A stretch of DNA of 64,000 nucleotides from Hippasteria phrygiana. Taxonomy: Eukaryota > Echinodermata > Asteroidea > Valvatida > Goniasteridae. The notes under the pieces are model-generated. The model did no database searches. It had not been told where the DNA came from and saw nothing but the letters and a program-made list of their open reading frames with translations. The position numbers were made by a program, and so were the translations under genes. Positions 10,192-20,430 of this stretch are shown here, one piece after another (the first letter of the stretch is position 1; each line of letters opens with the position of its first letter). Location: assembly GCA_037893225.1 (NCBI GenBank), contig JAZGUH010000488.1, positions 1,116,001 through 1,180,000 of the forward strand, read 5' to 3'.

Positions 10192-11627
10192 TGTGACCAA
10201 CTGACTTTGGAATTTGGTCAATTGGTCACTGACTGAAAATTATTTTGGGGTGTTGGAATTTCCTTTTCAGCACATTCGCTTACAAACCTTTATTGTGAAA
10301 TATTTTGTATTGTAAACCGAGAATCCTGCAAGAAACTTTAGTATACATGGCATAGGTGAGATGCCTTTGCCCATGCCAATAGGAGACAATGAATGCTTCA
10401 GCCTGGGTTGTTGACTGGCACAATGCCATTATTTGGATGCTTGTGGTCAGTCAACCGATGCATAATGACTATACGCCCATGCTGAGGTGGGTTTGGTCAT
10501 TCCTGCACTTGCTGTCTTGGGGGAAGGTTGCTTGTAGGGAGCGGTTCAGTTTTCGTTCCCTAATTTTCCTCTGTTCGCCTATTACTTTTACATTCGTTAT
10601 TTATGCCTTATAAAATTAGACTGATGAAGACCGAATTGCCGTATGCGTTGAATCAACTAGTCGGTTATTTCATGCAGGATAAACTCGGTGAGTGGAAATT
10701 ATTGGTTTATAGTATGTAATTCTTTTTAGCCATTGTGTCAAATAGAGAAGGTATATGAACTGATGAATTAATATTTTTGTCGGACGATACAAAAATTGTA
10801 CGGGATATGATAGATGACATGATTTTGTGGAAACAAATGCGTATTTGGTATTTATTAATGTTGTATTTAATTTTCAGAATTGGCAAATACTACCTTGCTA
10901 AATTGCGATATCAAGAACTTCCAATCGACTAAGTTGGGCAAGGTATTTTATTACTGATAATCTTTTTCAAAATTAAATAGATTTGAGATTAAATTGATTC
11001 ATTGGCTTAATGTAATTGGAAATGTACAGTATTGAAGATACTTGATTGGATTATACCTTACAAATTCAGCGTCATTTGTGGAAAATATCAATTTGAAATG
11101 TTATATTTAATAATGGAGTAAACTACGTTGATATGTTTGCCTGCTTATTATCGCATTTCATCAAGGAAACTTACCTTGTGGTTCGTCATCCATACCTGTC
11201 TGCTGGAAATTAAGGTTACATTGATCTGTACATTTCATCCCAATATATTATTTAATTCATTAACAATTCTAAAATATGTATTTTTTGCTATCTTCGACAG
11301 TTATTCCTGTGATCTGGTAGCTTTGCTTTAATGAGCTTTGCTGGGCTTTGCTTTGCTTTAATGGGCTTTGCCTTGCTTTGCTTTGCTTTGCTTTGCTGGG
11401 CTTTGCTTTGCTTTGCTTTAATGGGCTTTGCTTTGCTGGGCTTAGGGTTGCTTTTAAGTGAAAGCTGGATTTTGGATTTTGTATATTGCTGAAACTTAAA
11501 AATTTGTTAAATAAATTTCCTGCGGTTGTAGTTATCGGACCTGAACATTTAGCCTTGCTTGCCTATTTTGTTGTTAGTTCGTGTAATTGAGATCCTTTTC
11601 TTGAAATTTACGGCTCGCTCGGTTACA
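10192..11627 (+). repeat. 3' LTR
   Basis: 1436 bp, starting TGTGACC and ending GGTTACA, directly followed by the GTACG duplication. Aligned to the 5' LTR, I find about three substitutions (near 10240, 10904 and 11243), one 27-nt absence bounded by AAAC direct repeats near 11165-11171, and a rearranged minisatellite. Confidence 0.95.
11318..11455 (+). repeat. LTR minisatellite, 3' copy
   Basis: The same GCTTTGCTTTAATG/GGGCTTTGCTTTGC unit types as at 3768, but shorter and in another order, including runs of the bare 5-bp TTTGC word. This indicates slippage or recombination since the LTRs were made identical. Confidence 0.88.
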
Positions 11628-11632
11628 GTACG
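11628..11632. repeat. Right target-site duplication (GTACG)
   Basis: Repeats the five bases at 2609-2613 on the other side of the LTR retrotransposon. Confidence 0.93.
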
Positions 11633-11797
11633 TTTTATGAACAGGAGCTTCAACGAGCGGTTAAAATGGACGACCTGTACCAGGTGAAAAAGGTGCTTAA
11701 AACTCAAAAGAGCCGAGGAAAAACAGAGTACTTTGTTAAATGGGTTGGCTATCCAGACAAATTTAACAGTTGGGTAACAAGTCTGCACAAGTTATAA
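11633..11797 (+). pseudogene. Polinton integrase C-terminal chromodomain fragment
   Basis: Fifty-four codons, ended by TAA 11795-11797, contain chromodomain hallmarks: DDLYQVKKVL, then KTEYFVKWVGYP and FNSWV. In Polinton integrases this domain follows the core. Here it is cut off by the LTR element, and its frame agrees with the core side across the target duplication. It has no start of its own, so it would not be made as part of an integrase. Confidence 0.88.
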
Positions 11798-11849
11798 AAA
11801 CCGTATACGGTCCTGAACGTTTTCCCACATAGTAAAGGTAATCCTCGTC

Positions 11850-12168
11850 ATGGCGGACTCATTCTACGTCACGCTCCCTAGCAACAGTTCTATGGACAGT
11901 CACCCCAACAACACATTGAGTCATTTCTTCGTGATTTTACCCGCATCCCTATCATTCGAAGGAGAGTGGGAAGTGGCACTGGCTGAAGTTACTTACCCTC
12001 ACCGCTGGTTGAACGTGATTGAAGGAAACAATCAACTGGCGTGCTCGGCTGGAAGATCCGATTCTGAACTTCACCTTCAACCTCACGGTTGACTGCAATT
12101 GTTCCATTGATGTAGTCAGTAGAAAAACCTCCCATTGGAGACGTTCTAGAAGTGTCATTCACATAATG
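11850..12168 (+). pseudogene. Polinton late ORF of a conserved uncharacterised family, truncated
   Basis: ATG 11850 begins MADSFYVTLPSNSS followed by LSFEGEWEVALAEVTYPHRW. This N-terminal signature (MxxSFYVTLPSNSS...GEWEVALAE) recurs in many cnidarian, lancelet and other invertebrate Polintons. Its function is not settled; a virion-associated role is possible. The frame shifts near 12020 and recognisable protein similarity fades by about 12168, so only roughly the first quarter of the usual length remains. It lies 52 bases after the integrase stop, as expected for the next gene in the late cluster. Confidence 0.6.
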
Positions 12169-12860
12169 TGTAGGTGTCTTGGGCGGCGATCCGGGGGGAG
12201 GGACACGCCCCCAATATATTTTGGGGAAGGGGACGGCTGTGGCAGTGTCCACCCTTGCCAAATACATTTATGGTTTATTGGCTTTACATGCACCAGAATA
12301 CACACAGATCAGCACAAATATTTAAAAATGCTTATAACAATATGGCTGGTTTTCTCCATCCCCCCTCCAACCTTGACGAGAAATCGCCACCTCAGCATCT
12401 TGTGTCAGTCAGATAAATACCCCCATTTAGTCCTACCTGCTAATGAAATGTTACTACATAGTACACACATTTTTAAAAAAATAGATTTTTTAAAATGGAC
12501 ATTATGTTGGTACCCAAGCTATTTAATGCGTCTTAACTCAAAAGTTCAAATGACATTCTCACCAGTTTTTTTTTAAAGTGCTTCATCGGTAATGAAGCCG
12601 GGACCGAATTTCATCACATACGGCGTCATATGCAAATCTTCGTCACGAGCAGGAATTAGCCAGGGGGTGGCGTGAAATCTACCAAGCAGCTAACGGTGAA
12701 GGCAATATGTGGCGCCTACGCCGAAGGCGTGCCTGCCCACCCTGTTAGAGGGGTCTGGGTGCATTTTCCTGTAATCTACAGCATATTTTACCCTAAATAA
12801 AGACACAAACATAATCTATGTATTGTGGGTTTTTTCTTGAAGAAAAAGAGGGGCGTTTCC
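12169..12860. other. No recognised gene
   Basis: Unassigned sequence after the Polinton fragment. A short open stretch near 12640-12750 reads as a charged peptide ending in an Arg-rich run; it may be a further Polinton fragment, but I cannot support a call. A polypyrimidine/A-rich part lies at 12300-12580. Confidence 0.4.
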
Positions 12861-13276
12861 CCCCCCCACGCCCCCACGCCCCCCCCCCCACGCCCCCCAC
12901 GCCCCCCACGCCCCCCACGCCCCCCACGCCCCCCACGCCCCCCACGCCCCCCACGCCCCCCACGCCCCCCACGCCCCCCACGCCCCCCACGCCCCCCACG
13001 CCCCCCACGCCCCCCACGCCCCCCACGCCCCCCACGCCCCCCACGCCCCCCACGCCCCCCACGCCCCCCACGCCCCCCACGCCCCCCACGCCCCCCACGC
13101 CCCTTACGCCCCCCACGCCCCCCACGCCCCCCACGCCCCCCACGCCCCCCACGCCCCCCACGCCCCCCACGCCCCCCACGCCCCCCACGCCCCCCACGCC
13201 CCCCACGCCCCCCACGCCCCCCACGCCCCCCACGCCCCCCACGCCCCCCACGCCCCCCACGCCCCCCACGCCCCCC
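12861..13276. repeat. 9-bp C-rich minisatellite (CACGCCCCC)n
   Basis: About 46 nearly perfect tandem copies of a 9-bp unit, with a single variant unit (CCCCTTACG) near 13102-13108. Because 9 is divisible by 3, all frames on both strands are open; the apparent Pro-Pro-Thr, Pro-Pro-Arg and Gly-Val proteins are artefacts. The G-rich strand has six Gs every nine bases, ideal for stacked G-quadruplexes, with i-motifs on the other strand. Confidence 0.97.
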
Positions 13277-13543
13277 TCCTGGATCCAGAGTTGGCGGTAC
13301 AATATCGTCTACAGAATTCTTCTATAAATTACAGTGAGCACACCTTTTCAGCAGAGCCACGAAATTTTGCCCATTGCTGAAGGAGCGCGCACCTGGAACG
13401 GCACAAATCCCCACACCGTGGGTCCCATAAAAAAAAAATCCTGGGACGCCTGTGCACTCCATTAAGATCGTAAACTCGCCACTTAACTTCTACTGCATGA
13501 ACACACATACGGCTGACGCTGCAGACCGTCTCAAGAATACGTC

Positions 13544-14183
13544 TTATTCCCTAACTCGTTCCTCGAACGTGAATAAAGTATTTTCTCATGCGCCTAACCT
13601 CTGTAGTTTACAACCTGTAATAGAGACATGTTAGTAATACACACATGTATTTGGGGAGCACCGATCTTGATGACAAGCACGCAGTGGACAAAGCTAGTCG
13701 CGGGGAAACCCCTAGTGCGGAAAACTGGGTTTGTTTACCTGTAATTCCTCTTGAAGAAACGCGAATTGCCGCTCGTCTAAGACCAAGTATGCTGTTTAGG
13801 CTGACAAACTTTTCAATGGGTTAAAATTCTTATTTTGTTCACTCATTCATTTATTTATTGATCAGTATGTTCTATAACATAATGTTCTTTGTAGTAGTCT
13901 ACGTCTTGTGATCAACTAGGACGCTGGACCCTCCAGTGGGGTATGTGCACGTTGCGTTCTCGGTCTCGGTCTCGAGTTCGAGGTTAATCTAAAAACCTGC
14001 CAGTTTTCCTTTTTTTTTTCTTTCTTTTTTTCCACGTCCGTATGCTTGTGCGTCAAATCGGTAAGTGTCTCTACACTGCTTTTCTATAACTTACTTCTTC
14101 ACCATTGACTGCACCCGACTTCAAAAGCATTCCTTTCTCTATTGTAACCTCCACTAGGTCTGGCTCCCCATGGGAAAATGTAT
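13544..14183 (-). repeat. Short DIRS unit 1 (B-middle-A)
   Basis: A 640-bp unit starting TTATTCCCTAACTCG and ending ATGGGAAAATGTA. Its first 146 bp equal segment B and its last ~150 bp equal segment A of the coding copy. The ~340-bp middle part has no counterpart in the coding copy and no ORF. Confidence 0.9.
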
Positions 14184-14824
14184 TTATTCCCTAACTCGTT
14201 CCTCGAACGTGAATAAAGAATTTTCTCATGCGCCTAACCTCTGTAGTTTACAACCTGTAATAGAGACATGTTAGTAATACACACCTGTATTTGGGGAGCA
14301 CCGATCTTGATGACAAGCACGCAGTGGACAAAGCTAGTCGCGGGGAAACCCCTAGTGCGGAAAACTGGGTTTGTTTACCTGTAATTCCTCTTGAAGAAAC
14401 GCGAATTGCCGCTCGTCTAAGACCAAGTATGCTGTTTAGGCTGACAAACTTTTCAATGGGTTAAAATTCTTATTTTGTTCACTCATTCATTTATTTATTG
14501 ATCAGTATGTTCTATAACATAATGTTCTTTGTAGTAGTCTACGTCTTGTGATCAACTAGGACGCTGGACCCTCCAGTGGGGTATGTGCACGTTGCGTTCT
14601 CGGTCTCGGTCTCGAGTTCGAGGTTAATCTAAAAACCTGCCAGTTTTCCTTCTTTTTTTTTTTTTCTTTTTTCCACGTCCGTATGCTTGTGCGTCAAATC
14701 GGTAAGTGTCTCTACACTGCTTTTCTATAACTTACTTCTTCACCATTGACTGCATCCGACTTCAAAAGCATTCCTTTCTCTATTGTAACCTCCACTAGGT
14801 CTGGCTCCCCATGGGAAAATGTAT
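14184..14824 (-). repeat. Short DIRS unit 2 (B-middle-A)
   Basis: A 641-bp unit almost identical to unit 1. The differences are a poly-T tract near 14650-14665 and a few point changes such as cacctgtat versus cacatgtat. It joins unit 1 and the coding copy with no extra bases. Confidence 0.9.
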
Positions 14825-14970
14825 TTATTCCCTAACTCGTTCCTCGAACGTGAATAAAGAATTTTCTCATGCGCCTAACCTCTGTAGTTTACAACCTGTA
14901 ATAGAGACATGTTAGTAATACACACCTGTATTTGGGGAGCACCGATCTTGATGACAAGCACGGAGTGGAC
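14825..14970 (-). repeat. DIRS terminal segment B next to the coding region
   Basis: 146 bp matching 13544-13689 and 14184-14329. Homology ends at GTGGAC (14965-14970), where the 3' untranslated part of the coding copy begins. Confidence 0.85.
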
Positions 14971-15111
14971 ACCTGTCCCCTCCTAAGTAGGAGATTAAAG
15001 AACGGGCAAAGGTCAGTTCAATCCAAAATCTGATCTTTATTAATTTCAAAGGTTTCCAATAATTCAATAAAGTTAACACAAAGTATATATTACATTTATT
15101 TAACTTGATGT

Positions 15112-16129
15112 CTAAATTCCCAGGTTTAAGGACACTTGCAACCTGCTTTGTTCGGAGTCTTCAGCGTATCCATCTTTTGCGGTTTCAGATCTCTAGCGGC
15201 CATGTTTCTTAAACAAACGATCTGGCACACCATTATTAGCGGCCGCTGAGGCTCCCCCTGCTCTCAGGCTATGCAGCCCGAACCGTTTCGGATCTAGGCC
15301 CACGGAGGAGAGAGCGGCTTTCAGTAACTCTAAACATCGAGAATAAGAGAGTTTACCATGTTTCAGTTCGTATTTGTCTTGCGACTTCAGGTATTGCAAA
15401 GGTCTAAAAAGAAAATCCTCATCGCTCTCATCGTGTAATTGCGCCACTTCAATGTACCTGCGTAACATACTGACTGGACATGTGGAAGTATTAGTCGCCC
15501 CAACTAATACCCAACCACCCTGCCTGTATATGTCTGTTTTACTCTTGGAAATAAATATATTAACATGAGATACATATTGCTTTACGTCATCGGCGAATAT
15601 TAACTAGCTCCGCATGTCTAAGAAAACCTGCAAAGGATACAAGGGTCATTGCGCATAACCTTAAGTCAGACAAACTGTTGGAAGTGCCGTACTTGTCTAC
15701 TAATGCTCTTGGTATATCTGGGGTAATCGGATCTTTCTTAGTGACCGGTCTAGCTAAGAGCTTCTTTAGACCCTGTAGTACTGTATGTAAAAATGCACCG
15801 TTACAGGGATTCTCATTACCTGGTAAACAATCATGCTTCCATTTAACAGCATAAAAGATTGACTCAACTCTGGAGTATGGCGCACCGGCTTGATTTAAAG
15901 AAATAAAGTACCGACTTATATTAGACTGGGTTGCTGGTAAACAATTCACATTATGTTGCATGCCCCAGTTCTGCCAACTTGCAAAAGCTCTTTGGTACTT
16001 AATGACTGTATTCGGTGCTCTGGACGCCGATAGCACCTCCCGCAAAGTTTTGTTGTATTCAGTATCTTCTGTGTCCAACCTGCAAATATATAACATGTAT
16101 AAGATATATGTAGGAACACCGTTAAACAA
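15112..16129 (-). pseudogene. DIRS tyrosine recombinase, broken
   Basis: A lambda-integrase-type recombinase that would integrate a circular DNA intermediate. The N-terminal SAM-like helical domain and the first catalytic Arg (GFLRHAEL) are in one frame down to about 15590. The frame then changes, and the C-terminal domain (15587-15193) carries the H-x-x-R box as GLHSLRAGG. A TAG at 15193-15195 falls just after HGR, where the conserved box normally continues. In the same register the expected tyrosine region (DGYAEDS) follows, ending with TAG at 15112-15114. One frame break and one stop inactivate the gene. Confidence 0.87.
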
Positions 16130-16332
16130 TTCTTAAGATATCCCTCCCGAATTTTTAATGACTCGGAAATCCCTCAGTAGTGACGTTTTGCAGTTCTGTG
16201 CAAACGTAGGCTTTTTCTTCATTGCCCTGCGGCAGTCAATCTCTTAGCCAAGCGGCTGACATTGGTCTACTTCAGAATTACGCAATACCATTGTCTCACA
16301 TAGCCATACGGTTATAAAATAACCCCAGTGGG

Positions 16333-18405
16333 TTATAAACTTTTAGCGCCTTCCATGCGTTTCGGTATGTTGTGTGGGAATGGATTCCAGTGGCTACACT
16401 TTGCTAGGTAGAAAATGCTCATGCGCAAAAATCCCGATAACCGCATACACAAGACTCCGCTCATAAAGTCAGGTGAACCAAACACAGAATTCTGATTTCT
16501 GCTTTGAGTAAAGATCCCTTCGGGATTCTTAAATTCCATTACGCGAATCACCATGGTCTTAAAAGAACTGGATTCTGAAAAGAGTAACGGCCAGAACGGT
16601 GCAGAGGGCCAAGCGGGGACTACCAAGGTCCCTTGGGCTTTACAAACTTTGAGATGTCTTAGCACATCCGGAATTCTATTAATGGGTGGGACCAGCCAAT
16701 TATTAAGGCCTGACCAATTACATGTAAAAGCATCCACTTTGTCAGTGTCAGGGCACCAATATTTGGAGTTAAACACTGGAAGTTTAGTGTTAAGGTCGTC
16801 AGCAAAGCGATCAACATGGTGTGGGCCCCATATCTCATCAATAAATTTAAAGAACAAAGTCGATACTCCCCAATCATCGAAATCAAACTCTCGGCTTAAT
16901 GCATCTGCTTTCTGGTTTTCGATTCTAGGCAACCATTGTATGTGAAACTTGATGCCATGCTTCCTGCAAATTTCAAAAATCTCTAAGCTCAGAGACTGTA
17001 GTTCAGAAACCATGCTGCCTTTTCTGACAATAGATACAACTTCTCTATTGTCCGTGAAAAACTTTATCGTTCTGTCATATAACTTGCTAGCGAACGATCG
17101 CAAAGCTCGGTTAACTGCTTGTAACTCTCTCCAAGTGGAGCTCTTACCTCCCTCTTCTTTTCTCCAATTAGCCTGGAGCTCCATACCTCCACATTCTGCG
17201 GTCCATGCCCCGCAGCCTGTGCCGCTTGCATCGGTATACACAAGTGCCTGTGGAATGAGATATTCGCCAACAAATCTGTTATTCAGTTTCATGCACTCAG
17301 ATTTCCAAAAGAAGATTTCTTCAATTAATTTGTTTCCACTGTCAATGTCGTATATTCTGTCCCAGTGGACTCTTTTATTAATCTCATAATGGAGGTATCT
17401 AGTTTTGAGCTGTGTTATGTCACCGAACACAGAGCCGAGGGATATAAGTTTCCCTGTAAGTTTGGCTAGCCTTCTGGCTGACGTTTTGGGGAGAGCAGTC
17501 AAGGTGTCAATTAAACAGTGTTGTGTCTACCATTCTTCTTGAAGTGATTTTGGATGATCCTTGCTCTCCTTCCCAAGTAAGGCCTAACCAGTCTAAAGTC
17601 TGGGTGGGGACCCACTGGGATTTTTCAACATTGGGAACAAGTCCCGATTCCAAAAGATCAGATTTAACGGCCTGTGCCGCTACATTACACATGTTCTCGG
17701 TATTCTCCCTTCCCCAACCGTCATCTAAGAATAACTAAGGAAGATGCCTTTTTCTCGCCAGTGCTGTACCAGTGGTCTCAGACATTTTGTAAACACATAA
17801 GGGGCTGTTGCTAAACCAAAAGGCAACACTGAAAAAGAAAAGAATTCTGTGTGACTGTTCATCTCCCAAGCAAAACTTAAGAATTGTGTATGTTCCGGGA
17901 AAATGTCAATGTGATGATAGCCTGATTTTAAATCGAAAGAAAACATAAAGTCGCCTTTCTGAATATATTCAAGGGCTTCATTCCAGTCTTCAAATTTCAC
18001 TTTTTCCTTCCATAAGAATTTATTAACATACCTCAGATCCAAAATAAGTCTCTTTTTTCCTGAATTTTGAACAGACACTGATAACGGATTGATGATATCA
18101 GGTGCCTCCCTGCACTTCACTATCAGACCCTGAGTTAACAGCTCGTCAATGGATTCTCGAACAAAATCGCCATTTTCTAACGCTGACCCGTTATTCTTTG
18201 TTTTGTTTGGAGGGGGTGTATTTATTAATGGAAGCTTGTATCCTTGTTCAATAACATCCAAAACAAAAGAACTTGCATTAATAAGCTTCCAGAAGTTAAT
18301 TGCTGCTTTCAATCTACCCTTTACTAACGGTGACGCTAGTCCTTGTACATATTCGAAGTAATCTCGTGACAGACATTTCGTACCCGGCTTCACTGAAGCA
18401 GTCAC
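16333..18405 (-). pseudogene. DIRS reverse transcriptase - RNase H - DIRS-specific domain, broken
   Basis: The RT starts by 18405 and shows LILDLRYVNKFL, FSFDLKSGYHHIDI and LPFGLATAPYVFTK. The frame breaks near 17737, directly before the catalytic L-D-D motif, which is read in another frame (17692-17507 side). A second break lies near 17505. The last frame (17502-16333) has the RNase H signatures VYTDASGTG, TWRELQAV and FFTDNREVV, then the DIRS-specific region (HHVDRFADDLNTKLPVFNS...VDAF) often described as adenine-methyltransferase-like. Two breaks make it a pseudogene. DIRS RT forms its own clade distinct from Ty3/Gypsy. Confidence 0.9.
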
Positions 18406-18753
18406 CAGTTTTTACGAGTTTCTCACTCCTTGTGCTGGGTGTACTGGATGATATCATCAGTCCTGAAAGAAATCGTATACTAGTCAGTCAAGCGACAAAA
18501 ATCAATCTAGAAATGCTGGTGAAAAGTTACGTCCCCCCCCCCCCCTTGCGGCTTGTACCTCTTATAAATTATGTGTTCCATTCTGACGTGGATTCAATGC
18601 ATGTCTGCGTCTAATACTAATAAGCCTGGATTGGAAATGTTCATCTTGTCCCATAGCTTTAATCATACGCTTCTTAAAGTGGAAACCTGAAAATTCCGAT
18701 ATCCTAACCAGTACACAGAGACCTTTCAAAGTTATTCGTGAACTTTATTACCT
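18406..18753 (-). other. Spacer between DIRS gag and RT, no gene seen
   Basis: Stops occur in the frames leading into the RT. A pure C tract lies at about 18533-18545. The RT N-terminus may extend slightly into this region, but no conserved block is visible. Confidence 0.5.
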
Positions 18754-19514
18754 CTATTGCGCATTGCTACCCTTTCCTGGACCAGAGACGCCTTTGGTTG
18801 CCGCCGTGCAGTTTCTGCGCCAGTGCCCTGCTCTTCCGCATGCGAAGCAGAGGTCCGTGACTTTTGGACCGGTTCCCCATGTTTGGCCTGTGTATGTATG
18901 CCCAGCCGTGAATCGATTCCCTGGGAGACTAGACCCAGTATCAGGATTACTGGGAGATTCGTGCCTTGTCGCTGCCCCTCGGGGTCGTTTTGCAGCCTGG
19001 TTGCGTTGAACCTTCTCATGTCTCTTCCTTGAAGAGGCACGGGCTTGTGCTTTGCGGATTCTCTTTTCATCTTCCGAATCGCTAGCCAGTTCATCACTGA
19101 CGTATTCGTCTACTGCTTTCCAGCCTGCGTCCGATTTATCTGCCAGACGGATGAGTTTGTTACGTTTCTTAACTTCAGCAAGGCTTCTGTAACAATATGT
19201 TTGGCCGCCTCCTCTTTTGAATCTGTTAGGTGGTTGTCTACCTTTTCCAGTTTCTCCAAAATTGAAGCGTTGAAATTATACTGTGTCTTGTTGCCTTTGA
19301 AGCGAAAGGATATGTCGGATGCCCGTTTCAACTGCTGCACTTCTTGTGTCGTTGTGGCAAACGAACGTTCATGCTCTTCTCGAAGAGAATCAAGTGAATT
19401 GTCGAAATAATGTTTAAACTGCCCTAACGCTTCCTTAATGGTGTCGCTCACAATCTCTTTGGTAAGATTGAGGGATTGGGCTACAGGTTGCTCAGACTGA
19501 TCGTGACTTGACAT
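18754..19514 (-). pseudogene. DIRS gag-like protein with zinc knuckle, frameshifted
   Basis: The start is the ATG complement at 19512-19514 (MSSHDQSEQ). The N-terminal ~110 residues are helical and charged, in one frame down to about 19180. The frame then shifts, and the remaining part (LADKSDAGWKAVDEYVSDEL...) runs open to TAG 18754-18756. It ends with a CX2CX4HX4C knuckle (CFACGRAGHWRRNC) near 18847-18808. The KSDAGW...YVSDELASDSEDEKRI block is characteristic of DIRS gag proteins. It would bind element RNA. The plus-strand open frames over the same bases are shadows. Confidence 0.82.
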
Positions 19515-19592
19515 GTTAGAAGACGAACCGACCAAGGTAAATGTACACTTGTAAATTGAAAAAATGGCGGAGGAGCTATTCAGAAGCTTTTT

Positions 19593-19745
19593 CACGTCCG
19601 TATGCTTGTGCGTCAAATCGGTAAGTGTCTCTACACTGCTTTTCTATAACTTACTTCTTCACCATTGACTGCACCCGACTTCAAAAGCATTCCTTTCTCT
19701 ATTGTAACCTCCACTAGGTCTGGCTCCCCATGGGAAAATGTATTT
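19593..19745 (-). repeat. DIRS terminal segment A at the 5' end of the coding copy
   Basis: About 152 bp, from CACGTCCGTATGCTTG to GGGAAAATGTATTT, matching 14674-14824 and the corresponding end of unit 1. After 19745 the similarity stops, marking the outer border of the array. Confidence 0.87.
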
Positions 19746-20430
19746 CAGAAAAGAACCGTAGAAAATCTGACAGCAAAATGCAAGAGGATTTGTTTTCAAA
19801 ATTGAGATTTCATAAATCAGTTTTAAATTTTGAATTTTCAATTATCAAAAAAGATGAATAACGGCTGATTTTGAACTTTTGTTCTCTCCCTAGTATTGAA
19901 AAAGAACTATAATGAATTATTTTACTCAATTACGGATAAATTACAATAAATCTATTTTATATGGAAAATGACGTCCCTTTAGTCATCCATTCGAGTACTA
20001 ATTAGTGGCCCGAATTAGCCTTTTCAAAAATAAAGTGTGCCCAGAGGTATAATCTTTCAGATTTTCAAAGTAAAGTGGGAAAAATTCGAAATGTGTGAGG
20101 TACATTTTCTTTTTAGTGAAAGGTACTGCCTTTTCAGAAAATCTAATATTTTCTTAATCAATTAATACAATAATATCTTATTTTAAACAGTTATTTTATG
20201 AACAATAGAAAGGTAAAATACCCTTTTCGTGTACTAAAGTGTGCTAACTGGCCACTGTTGGAAAAACGTAACCTAAAAAAACCGAGTTTTGTAAAAAACA
20301 GTGTTTCCAGAATCTGCTGATTTTATGAAGCTCCCTTTTCTGCATGCGTTCTAGTTTGTTTATTTCGCGACTGAGTTCGCCCGTGCACACCAAATTGACA
20401 ACCAGCACCTAGCTTGCTGAAACACAATTC
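19746..20430. other. AT-rich spacer, no gene seen
   Basis: No ORF with recognisable content and no clear repeat structure. Confidence 0.6.

Larger units (their letters stand above)
2614..11627 (+). mobile_element. Ty3/Gypsy (Metaviridae) LTR retrotransposon inside the Polinton integrase
   Basis: The element has paired LTRs (2614-4121 and 10192-11627), each starting TGTGACC and ending GGTTACA, with a 5-bp duplication. Internal order is primer-binding site, gag, protease, reverse transcriptase, RNase H and integrase, which defines Ty3/Gypsy rather than Ty1/Copia. No chromodomain is visible at the integrase C-terminus. Gag has one in-frame stop; pol has two frame breaks and one stop. The LTRs differ by very few substitutions outside their minisatellite, so the insertion is recent despite the broken genes. 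A tRNA-Ser primer is known in the Mag lineage, which this may belong to; that is only a suggestion. Confidence 0.95.
1..12168 (+). mobile_element. Polinton/Maverick remnant, split by an LTR retrotransposon
   Basis: The co-oriented genes at 45-2613 and 11633-12168 match the late side of a Polinton (Maverick) element: FtsK/A32-like packaging ATPase, small core-like protein with a hydrophobic glycine-rich tail, basic ORF, retroviral-type integrase with chromodomain, and a conserved late ORF. The left part (protein-primed polymerase, capsid genes, protease, left terminal repeat) is absent or lies before the window. The right terminal repeat is not seen; recognisable sequence stops near 12168. Several genes carry stops or frameshifts, so the copy is dead. 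A 9.0-kb Ty3/Gypsy element occupies 2614-11627. Family assignment is by motif and gene order; the right limit is approximate. Confidence 0.85.
13544..19745 (-). mobile_element. DIRS-type (tyrosine recombinase) retrotransposon array
   Basis: On the minus strand the order is gag (zinc knuckle), reverse transcriptase, RNase H, DIRS-specific downstream domain and tyrosine recombinase, with no LTRs or DDE integrase; this defines DIRS. Terminal segment A (19593-19745) and terminal segment B (14825-14970) flank the coding copy. On the plus strand they recur as B-middle-A in two complete ~640-bp units (13544-14183, 14184-14824) directly abutting the coding copy. The whole is therefore a head-to-tail array of two coding-less units and one coding unit. 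Every gene of the coding copy carries at least one break. Confidence 0.88.

Noticed and set aside
12793..13337. Open frames of ~170 codons on both strands (Pro-Pro-Thr, Pro-Pro-Arg, Gly-Gly-Val repeats)
   Set aside because: They are a consequence of a 9-bp stop-free minisatellite; all frames are open and no unique domain is attached.
16553..17389. Plus-strand frames of 130-146 codons
   Set aside because: Shadows of the DIRS RNase H region on the minus strand.
18757..19410. Plus-strand frames of 80-121 codons
   Set aside because: Opposite-strand shadows of the DIRS gag gene.
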